Shown here piece after piece: positions 1-3,194 of a stretch of DNA of 6,163 nt. The stretch comes from Candidatus Altimarinota bacterium (GTDB taxonomy: Bacteria > Patescibacteriota > Gracilibacteria > UBA4473). The notes under the pieces were generated by a model that did not search any database, was not told where the DNA came from, and was given only the letters and a program-made list of their open reading frames with translations. How positions within the stretch are numbered: the first letter of the stretch is position 1; every line of letters begins with the position of its first letter. The position numbers and the translations under genes were made by a program. The DNA is taken from NCBI GenBank assembly GCA_026982915.1, contig JALWQU010000091.1, positions 1 to 6,163 of the forward strand, in the 5' to 3' direction.

Positions 1-343
1 TATTAATCGCTTCCAGATTCTTAATCTTGAGCGCTTCTTCTTTTTGCACCTTTTCAAGGGCTTTTTCTTGGGCTACCGCCCACATTTTTCGTTTTTCTGA
101 TTCGAGTTTTTCGGCTACTTTCTGGTCCAGATCGGAAGTGGCCTTCTGGAGCTTTTGTTTTTCAGCTTCAAGCTTTTTTTGGGCTTCTTCTATTTTCTTA
201 GATTCTGCCGCTTTTTGTTTTTCCAGTTCGGCTATTTTGGCGGAAAATTTAGCTTCCTGCTCGGCTTCAAGGTGTTTCTTTAGCTCAAGTGAAAGCGAAA
301 ACTGATGACCACATTGCGGACAAGTAACGGACTGATCGTTCAT
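1..343 (-). CDS. DUF2130-type zinc-knuckle/coiled-coil protein, N-terminal part (runs off left edge)
   Basis: The frame opens at an ATG (343-341) and stays open for 114 codons to the window edge, so the C-terminal part is missing. Residues 1-14 carry a zinc-knuckle-like CPQCGHQF motif (Cys8, Cys11, His13), and His24 follows in a helix. From about residue 18 to 112 the chain is almost purely Glu/Lys/Ala/Gln with heptad-like leucines, a long coiled coil. A short CPxCG-F knuckle followed by a long coiled coil is the usual N-terminal half of DUF2130 proteins, whose C-terminal DUF2130 domain would lie outside the window. The family's biochemical role is not established to my knowledge. No Shine-Dalgarno is visible before the ATG, but a plausible promoter lies about 45 bp upstream. 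Family assignment is by remembered architecture, so another coiled-coil zinc-knuckle protein is possible. Confidence 0.8.
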   Translation of the reverse strand, partial: MNDQSVTCPQCGHQFSLSLELKKHLEAEQEAKFSAKIAELEKQKAAESKKIEEAQKKLEAEKQKLQKATSDLDQKVAEKLESEKRKMWAVAQEKALEKVQKEEALKIKNLEAIN

Positions 344-388
344 GAGAAAAAGATTGTAAGCAAATGGATAGATAAAATTTTTTAAAAA

Positions 389-417
389 ATTCTACCGCTT
401 TTCCTTCAAAAAAACAA
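389..417 (-). promoter_or_regulatory. Probable sigma70-type promoter of the DUF2130 gene
   Basis: Read on the minus strand, TTGTTT (417-412) and TAGAAT (394-389) are separated by exactly 17 bp. The predicted transcription start near 382 would leave a leader of about 40 nt before the ATG at 343. A perfect 16-bp AT palindrome (376-391, six T then six A flanked by AA/TT) overlaps the -10 and the start site and could be an operator or just a bendable AT tract. The membrane-protein promoter at 1461-1489 has the same -35 hexamer and spacer, which supports the call. Confidence 0.45.
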
Positions 418-433
418 AAAGTTTCTCATTATT

Positions 434-729
434 GGGGTAATTCCCATTTTAATATACTGGGAATAAGGTAGATATTGAAGAAGTATAGATTTTAAATTAT
501 ACTACCAAAGAGATTATTCTTTTGAAATAATCCCCTAAAAACAAGAACGATTCCTCCCCTTGAAGGGGAGGCTAGGCGGGGTATCGAAAATTATTCCATC
601 ATTTTTTTCTGTTTTACGATTTATGGTTTGATTCATCGGAACTAAACATACCCCTCTTTATCTCCCCTGCTAGGGGAGAAACCAATAGAATCTTAATATT
701 TCTCAGCACATCATTTTGGGAATTACCCC
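434..729. mobile_element. MITE-like non-autonomous element, 296 bp, with 13-bp TIRs and ATTATT flanking repeat
   Basis: The left end GGGGTAATTCCCA (434-446) is the exact reverse complement of the right end (717-729). Both ends are flanked on the outside by the same direct repeat ATTATT (428-433 and 730-735), as expected for a target-site duplication. No ORF of note lies inside, so it would need a transposase supplied elsewhere. Internally there is a small hairpin (GATTATT/AATAATC, 511-531) and an inverted pair of GC-rich palindromes (554-584 and 648-678). The element separates the DUF2130 gene from the membrane-protein gene and appears to account for most of the gene-free stretch 344-792. The transposase family that would mobilise it cannot be told from the ends. 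Confidence 0.6.
554..678. repeat. Inverted pair of GC-rich palindromic repeats inside the 434-729 element
   Basis: The unit at 554-584 is a hairpin (CTCCCCTTGAAGGGGAG) followed by a CTAGG..GGGGTAT tail. The unit at 648-678, read on the opposite strand, has CTCCCCTAGCAGGGGAG followed by a similar tail ending in GGGGTAT. About 24 of 31 positions match. The units resemble the CCCCC/GGGGG hairpins at 2703-2735 and 3066-3100, so the same repeat family occurs in two intergenic regions of this window. Confidence 0.65.
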
Positions 730-792
730 ATTATTGAAGATCTTTTCTTGGTTTGTAGGCATATCCCCAAAATTCAGCCGCCCCCCCCAATT

Positions 793-1437
793 TTAGTCGC
801 CCTCTTCTTTAAACGAGGCATCTTTTAGTCGTTTAACCCGTGGTTTTATCGTCAAGACTTCATTATCACTAAATATTTCAAGTGGATCATGATAGACCAG
901 CGCTTCAGTAAGAATTTCAATTTCTTCCAGTCGTTCTCTTTTTTCATAAAAATCCTCAATCTTAATCAGGAAGGTAAAAACCGTAAGCCCAGCAATAACC
1001 GACATTATACCGTAAATATGCGTAAATTTCTCAAAATCCTCTAAAAACAAAGAAGCCACAACCGGAAAAATCAAGGCCAGTAGCACATAGAATATAATTT
1101 GTGACTCGGAAAATCGTGTAACTTTATAGGTTATTTTTCGTGGAAACCGCTTTTGTACATATTCATAGTTAAGGTATTTAATACAAAACTTGTAGTACTG
1201 CATACTCTTGATATACCAGCCAATAGTGATGAAAATAAAAAGGGTAAAAATACCAAGTTTCCAGATCAATAAGTTTTCTTCTAGCCCTTGTGGTAAAGGA
1301 ATAAGGAAGAAAAAGAAGGTCAGCAGTAACACCGAAAAGAAACTCCCGCCAAAAATATCTTTTTGATGACGGATTTTTTCGTAGGTGTGGAGGAGCCACG
1401 GTCGATCCTCGAATTTTACGACAGAGAAGTCTTTCAT
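793..1437 (-). CDS. Unrecognised integral membrane protein with four predicted helices
   Basis: The product is 214 residues when started at the ATG at 1437-1435. The open frame continues up to a TTG at 1482, but a good promoter (1461-1489) covers that part, so the downstream ATG is preferred. Hydrophobic segments lie at about residues 31-48, 57-76, 113-132 and 142-160, arranged as two helical hairpins around a basic, tyrosine-rich middle loop (about 77-112). The N-terminal 30 residues and the C-terminal 50 residues are charged, and 160-180 is a Glu/Lys/Arg-rich helix that may be a short coiled coil. With four helices both ends would face the same side, probably the cytoplasm. There is no signal peptide, catalytic motif or domain that I know. 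The stop is TAA and a run of eight C (781-788) follows it. It is probably monocistronic, and its divergent neighbour is the small ORF at 1536. Confidence 0.75.
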   Translation of the reverse strand: MKDFSVVKFEDRPWLLHTYEKIRHQKDIFGGSFFSVLLLTFFFFLIPLPQGLEENLLIWKLGIFTLFIFITIGWYIKSMQYYKFCIKYLNYEYVQKRFPRKITYKVTRFSESQIIFYVLLALIFPVVASLFLEDFEKFTHIYGIMSVIAGLTVFTFLIKIEDFYEKRERLEEIEILTEALVYHDPLEIFSDNEVLTIKPRVKRLKDASFKEEGD

Positions 1438-1460
1438 TTTTTTTGTTTTTATTTCTAAAG

Positions 1461-1489
1461 ATTTTATCACAACTTCGGACAAAAAACAA
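1461..1489 (-). promoter_or_regulatory. Extended -10 promoter of the membrane-protein gene
   Basis: On the minus strand TTGTTT (1489-1484), a 17-bp spacer and TAAAAT (1466-1461) occur, with TG one base before the -10 (TGATAAAAT). The start site would fall near 1454, giving a leader of about 17 nt that is A-rich and lacks a Shine-Dalgarno. This placement makes the upstream in-frame TTG and GTG codons untranslated and selects the ATG at 1437. Confidence 0.6.
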
Positions 1490-1518
1490 TTATTTTATTT
1501 TTAGATTTTCATAATTCA

Positions 1519-1527
1519 TGTTATAAT
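1519..1527 (+). promoter_or_regulatory. Consensus extended -10 promoter for the 58-codon ORF
   Basis: TGTTATAAT at 1519-1527 is a perfect extended -10 (TG, one base, TATAAT). No good -35 is seen at the right distance (about 1499-1504), which extended -10 promoters tolerate. Transcription would start about 7 bp downstream, near 1534, only about two bases before the ATG at 1536, so the message would be leaderless or nearly so. Confidence 0.55.
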
Positions 1528-1535
1528 ACTAGGAA

Positions 1536-1712
1536 ATGACTAAATATTACCGTCAGTTTTGGAAAAAAAAGAATAACCGAAAAAGTGCTTTTGGGGGGAC
1601 GATAAAACCTATGGAGGAGGTAAATGCGCTGACAAAAAAGATAAAAAAACACGAAAAGGCAGAGTTTGAGGCTTTTGAAGAAGATTTTGATAAAGTTTTG
1701 AAGGATTTGTAG
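1536..1712 (+). CDS. Small basic/acidic helical protein, 58 aa, hypothetical
   Basis: The frame runs ATG to TAG for 58 codons and is too short for many gene finders. The N-terminus is strongly basic and aromatic (MTKYYRQFWKKKNNRKS), followed by a Gly-Gly turn (residues 20-21). From about residue 27 a single amphipathic, acidic helix runs to the end and closes with FDKVLKDL. There is no membrane segment and no cysteine. Support for a real gene comes from the consensus extended -10 exactly at the start, the absence of any competing gene on the minus strand, and the ordinary-looking amino-acid mix. AGGA directly before the ATG is too close to act as a normal ribosome site. It converges with the antitoxin gene, with 19 bp between the two stops. 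The basic patch could bind nucleic acid, but that is only inference. Confidence 0.5.
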   Translation: MTKYYRQFWKKKNNRKSAFGGTIKPMEEVNALTKKIKKHEKAEFEAFEEDFDKVLKDL

Positions 1713-1731
1713 GGGAGGGTATTTCCCCCAC

Positions 1732-2025
1732 TTAGTCATTTCTTTTGAGGGTTCCTGTAGCATACCGATGGATAATAGAAGCCATTAGCGTTTGGTAGCC
1801 TATACCGTCTTTGTCCGCTAATTTTTTTATTTGGTTGATATCTCTTTGTTGAATCCGAAGGCTAATCGCTTTTTTTTGCCGCAGGGTATTTTGAGCGACT
1901 TTTTCGTGCTCTAATTTTGAGGTCTTGAAATTATCAACGGTTTTTAATTCGCCATTTTTATAGGTGGTTATGAGATCTTTTTCTTCTGGATCTAAATAGG
2001 CTGTTTTTGGGTCTTGCGTTTTCAT
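1732..2025 (-). CDS. Ribbon-helix-helix (CopG/BrnA-type) antitoxin
   Basis: A 97-residue product starting at ATG 2025-2023. The C-terminal half is a typical ribbon-helix-helix DNA-binding fold: strand AISLRIQQ (about 53-60), helix A around RDINQIKKLADKDG (61-74), and helix B GYQTLMASIIHRYATG (76-91). The GIGYQTLMASIIHRY signature is characteristic of CopG-family antitoxins of type II systems. The acidic N-terminal 50 residues would wrap the toxin. It lies 25 bp downstream of the toxin gene on the same strand, in the toxin-first order known for BrnT/BrnA. By analogy with that family, the antitoxin dimer, alone or with toxin, should bind the palindrome at 2322-2351 and repress the operon. No Shine-Dalgarno is seen, and the gap is AT-rich. 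Confidence 0.85.
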   Translation of the reverse strand: MKTQDPKTAYLDPEEKDLITTYKNGELKTVDNFKTSKLEHEKVAQNTLRQKKAISLRIQQRDINQIKKLADKDGIGYQTLMASIIHRYATGTLKRND

Positions 2026-2050
2026 TATTTTTTATAGTTTAAATATTAGG

Positions 2051-2320
2051 TTACTTGTATTTTTTATAGGCCTTTCTTTCTGGATAAATGGTCTTTAGAA
2101 ATATTTTGCCATCATCTTCTATGACATAAGGGACAATATACACATAGTTTTTAGCTTCTACTACCATCAGTCTTTGATGTGGATATTTTGTCTTATTTGG
2201 ATGTTCTAAGTCATCTAAGAGAGAGCCTTTTCCTATCGCTTCAACGATTTCAATAAAGGAAATATTTCGTACCTTTTTGAGTATTTCATTTTTTTCGTTA
2301 CTCCAGTTGTATATCTTCAT
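2051..2320 (-). CDS. BrnT-like type II toxin (putative RNase)
   Basis: 89 residues from the ATG at 2320-2318. An upstream in-frame TTG at 2332 lies on the promoter -10 and is rejected. The start MKIYNWSNEKNEILKK and NISFIEIVEAI match the W-x-x-EKN ... GISFEE pattern of BrnT-like toxins. The middle ..DDLEHPNKTKYPHQR.. and the end KIFLKTIYPERKAYKKY are typical of the subgroup that is paired with CopG-type antitoxins. BrnT toxins have a RelE-like ribonuclease fold. Candidate active-site positions here are His40, Arg50, Lys76 and Arg82, by position only. It is the first gene of the two-gene operon, so antitoxin output depends on the same message. Ribonuclease activity is inferred from the family and is not visible in the sequence. 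Confidence 0.8.
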   Translation of the reverse strand: MKIYNWSNEKNEILKKVRNISFIEIVEAIGKGSLLDDLEHPNKTKYPHQRLMVVEAKNYVYIVPYVIEDDGKIFLKTIYPERKAYKKYK

Positions 2321-2321
2321 A

Positions 2322-2360
2322 AGTATATACAAATAATATCTTTTGTATACTATTTGTCAA
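2322..2360 (-). promoter_or_regulatory. Toxin-antitoxin promoter with overlapping palindromic operator
   Basis: On the minus strand a perfect -35 TTGACA (2360-2355) is followed after 16 bp by TATTAT (2338-2333), 5 of 6 matches to the -10 consensus. An imperfect inverted repeat, AGTATACAAA on the minus strand (2351-2342) with its partner TTTGTATATACT (2333-2322), straddles the -10 and start site. The right arm has an extra TA. Its position would block RNA polymerase, as expected for repression by the ribbon-helix-helix antitoxin. Transcription would begin near 2326, about 6 nt before the ATG, so the toxin message is almost leaderless. Confidence 0.7.
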
Positions 2361-2392
2361 ATTATTCAGATAGATTCGTCCGTGAGGAGCGT

Positions 2393-2415
2393 CTAGGTTC
2401 TTTTTCTGGAGCCTA
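2393..2415 (+). repeat. Hairpin with one G-U pair
   Basis: TAGGTTC (2393-2399) can pair with GAGCCTA (2409-2415) across a T-rich 9-nt loop. The stem has seven pairs, one of them a G-U pair available only in RNA of the plus strand. No run of T follows, so it is not a terminator. Confidence 0.35.
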
Positions 2416-2435
2416 CGGTAAAAACTAATAAACCT

Positions 2436-2494
2436 GTAGAGACATCCATTTATGGCGTCGCCGGTAAAAAGACGTGATAAATCGGCGTCTCTAC
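2436..2494. repeat. GTAGAGAC-type inverted repeat
   Basis: GTAGAGAC (2436-2443) is matched by its reverse complement GTCTCTAC (2487-2494). The similarity extends inward: ATTTAT follows at the same distance in each arm, so about 20 bp per arm match with a few differences. A third GTAGAGAC copy begins at 2523. Repeats with GTAGAGACGCC/GATTTAT-type sequence occur in intergenic DNA of many bacteria. Here they form a small cluster. Confidence 0.55.
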
Positions 2495-2525
2495 AAGGAT
2501 CCCTCCCCACCAAAAAAACACCGTA

Positions 2526-2546
2526 GAGACAGATAGCATCTGTCTC
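2526..2546. repeat. Perfect 9-bp hairpin GAGACAGAT/ATCTGTCTC
   Basis: The stem GAGACAGAT (2526-2534) pairs exactly with ATCTGTCTC (2538-2546) around a 3-nt loop AGC. It begins within a GTAGAGAC repeat copy (2523-2530), so it is probably a member of the same palindromic family as 2436-2494. No T-run follows on either side. Confidence 0.55.
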
Positions 2547-2569
2547 ATAAATAGGGGAATATTATTGAT

Positions 2570-2589
2570 GGGCGAAATATTTTTCGCCC
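2570..2589. repeat. Perfect 8-bp hairpin GGGCGAAA/TTTCGCCC
   Basis: The arms at 2570-2577 and 2582-2589 pair perfectly around the loop TATT, followed by CTACGG. Together with the preceding GTAGAGAC elements it makes a row of distinct palindromes in about 150 bp, typical of REP-like intergenic DNA and not of a gene. Confidence 0.5.
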
Positions 2590-2676
2590 CTACGGAATTT
2601 TTTACCAACGCAGTATTCAATACTACTTCATATTTTCCTAGAAACTTTTTTTGAATTCCATTCACAATTCGACACA

Positions 2677-2699
2677 CCTCGTCCGGTGAGGCTTTTTTT
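2677..2699 (+). terminator. Weak intrinsic-terminator-like hairpin plus T7
   Basis: CCTC (2677-2680) pairs with GAGG (2688-2691) around a 7-nt loop, then C and seven T (2693-2699). An alternative CACC/GGTG stem overlaps it. The T tract is good but the stem is only four pairs, and no plus-strand gene upstream needs a terminator. It may be a repeat edge instead. Confidence 0.3.
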
Positions 2700-2787
2700 G
2701 ATAAATCCCCCTAACCCCCTTTATCAAGGGGGAATCTCGCCTTGTGCTTTTTGTCTTCCTTTATGGTATAAAAGCTCAATTTACGAT

Positions 2788-2810
2788 CTCCCGCTTAAGA
2801 TAAGCGGGAG
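2788..2810. repeat. 10-bp perfect hairpin, left inner module
   Basis: CTCCCGCTTA (2788-2797) pairs exactly with TAAGCGGGAG (2801-2810) over the loop AGA, followed by GCACAGAGGGCG. On the opposite strand it reads as the same module seen at 2992-3028, including the outer CGCCC.CTG.G part. Confidence 0.6.
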
Positions 2811-2876
2811 GCACAGAGGGCGTTATGATTCTAAAAAAATCCGATGCCCTCCTGAACTTCAAACGCAATCAATGTT

Positions 2877-2969
2877 GTGAAGGATCTCATAGTAAAATAC
2901 CGAGGAAAGTTTTTGATAAAAACCACGAGATTCTTCGCGGTTTTGGATTGTGCTACAGGCTCAGAAGGA
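2877..2969. repeat. Remnants of a GAAGAATCTC/CTTCTGAG-type interspersed repeat
   Basis: GTGAAGGATCTCAT (2877-2890) and ACGAGATTCTTCGC (2925-2938) are inverted relatives (11 of 14). GGCTCAGAAGGACAGG follows from 2959. On the minus strand this reads TGTCCTTCTGAGCCTG ... GCGAAGAATCTCG, a degenerate form of the TGTCATTCTGAGCGAAGCGAAGAATCTC-like sequence that I know as a common intergenic repeat in many bacteria. Small perfect hairpins GTTTTT/AAAAAC (2909-2923) and AAAACC/GGTTTT (2919-2944) overlap it. Confidence 0.5.
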
Positions 2970-3002
2970 CAGGATTTCTTTTTTATTCAAACGCCCCCTG
3001 AG

Positions 3003-3028
3003 TCCCCCGCTTAATCTCAAGCGGGGGA
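3003..3028. repeat. 10-bp perfect hairpin, right inner module
   Basis: TCCCCCGCTT (3003-3012) pairs exactly with AAGCGGGGGA (3019-3028) over a 6-nt loop. It is the inverted partner of the hairpin at 2788-2810. It is followed by CCTTTGTGTTTTTC, which resembles the CCTTGTGCTTTTTG that follows the first GGGGGAA hairpin arm (2739 onward). Confidence 0.6.
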
Positions 3029-3123
3029 ACTTTCCTTTGTGTTTTTCATAATTATTTTCCTTTGATCCCCCCTGGGGGATAAAGGGGGCTAGGGGGATTT
3101 GCCAATTCCCCCAAAAATTCCAC

Positions 3124-3152
3124 TTGTAAACAATCCCTACCCGTGGTACAAT
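3124..3152 (+). promoter_or_regulatory. Extended -10 promoter of the large-protein operon
   Basis: TTGTAA (3124-3129) and TACAAT (3147-3152) are 17 bp apart, with TG one base before the -10 (TGGTACAAT). Predicted transcription starts near 3159, giving a leader of about 36 nt to the ATG at 3195. The promoter begins about 20 bp outside the right end of the 408-bp element, so it belongs to the gene and not to the element. It rules out the upstream TTG start at 3099, which would lie before the promoter. Confidence 0.6.
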
Positions 3153-3162
3153 AATCAGATAT

Positions 3163-3178
3163 TTCCGTATTGGCGGAA
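3163..3178 (+). promoter_or_regulatory. 5'-leader hairpin holding the only purine-rich ribosome-site-like sequence
   Basis: TTCCG (3163-3167) pairs with CGGAA (3174-3178) a few bases after the predicted transcription start. The purine stretch GGCGGAAGA (3172-3180) lies in the 3' arm. It sits 3 nt before an out-of-frame ATG (3184) and about 14 nt before the gene's own ATG (3195). It may influence initiation, but a 5-bp stem can also be chance. Confidence 0.3.
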
Positions 3179-3194
3179 GATCCATGAAATTAAA

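Larger units (their letters stand above)
2376..2691. repeat. Gene-free block of several palindromic repeats, bounded by a short direct repeat
   Basis: Upstream of the toxin-antitoxin operon lies a stretch with no convincing gene. It holds at least four separate hairpins (2393-2415, 2436-2494, 2526-2546, 2570-2589). Near-identical sequences TCGTCCGTGAGG (2376-2387) and TCGTCCGGTGAGG (2679-2691) lie in direct orientation at the two ends of the block. Open frames on the minus strand here are made of repeat sequence and are not genes. I see no tRNA, known ncRNA or CRISPR structure in it. Confidence 0.5.
2698..3105. mobile_element. MITE-like composite element, 408 bp, with 28-bp terminal inverted repeats
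   Basis: The left end 2698-2725 and the right end 3078-3105 are inverted copies matching at 25 of 28 positions (core AAATCCCCCTA, then CCCCCTTTATC; differences at 2701, 2702 and 2714). Inside lies a second inverted pair of hairpin modules: one at about 2785-2821 and its mirror at about 2992-3029. The centre (about 2822-2990) holds remnants of another repeat. The order is therefore module 1, inverted module 2, centre, module 2, inverted module 1. No clear target-site duplication was found and there is no transposase gene. Short open frames on both strands here encode only repeat-derived peptides such as INPPNPLYQGGI. It could equally be a pile-up of REP-like hairpins and not one transposable unit. 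Confidence 0.5.

Noticed and set aside
27..305. Plus-strand 92-codon open frame rich in Ser and Phe
   Set aside because: It is the antisense shadow of the Lys/Glu coiled coil of the DUF2130 gene; the minus-strand frame has a good start, zinc knuckle and sensible composition.
781..788. Run of eight C next to the membrane-protein stop as a phase-variation tract
   Set aside because: It lies downstream of the stop codon and outside the promoter, so slippage would change neither frame nor promoter spacing of a known gene. It may also be a sequencing-sensitive homopolymer.
1712..1729. GGGGA/TCCCC hairpin between the convergent small ORF and antitoxin gene as a bidirectional terminator
   Set aside because: Only five pairs with a 7-nt loop and no T-run on either strand; not strong enough to call.
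2368..2396. Hammerhead-ribozyme-like GTCCGTGAGGA sequence
   Set aside because: This resembles the stem II of hammerheads, but the required CTGATGA core and the other stems are absent on both strands.
2298..2677. Two overlapping minus-strand open frames upstream of the toxin gene
   Set aside because: They translate the palindromic repeats, and one overlaps the toxin-antitoxin promoter and operator. Composition is not protein-like.
2686..2880. Plus-strand 64-codon open frame
   Set aside because: It reads through the CCCCC/GGGGG repeats and gives the typical repeat-derived peptide NPPNPLYQGG; no ribosome site, promoter or protein-like composition.
2376..3105. CRISPR array
   Set aside because: The repeats are palindromic, of different types and irregularly spaced, with no constant repeat-spacer rhythm and no cas genes.
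2961..3185. Minus-strand 74-codon open frame
   Set aside because: It covers the right inverted repeat and, antisense, the promoter of the large operon; its sequence (PLAPFIPQGG) is repeat-derived.
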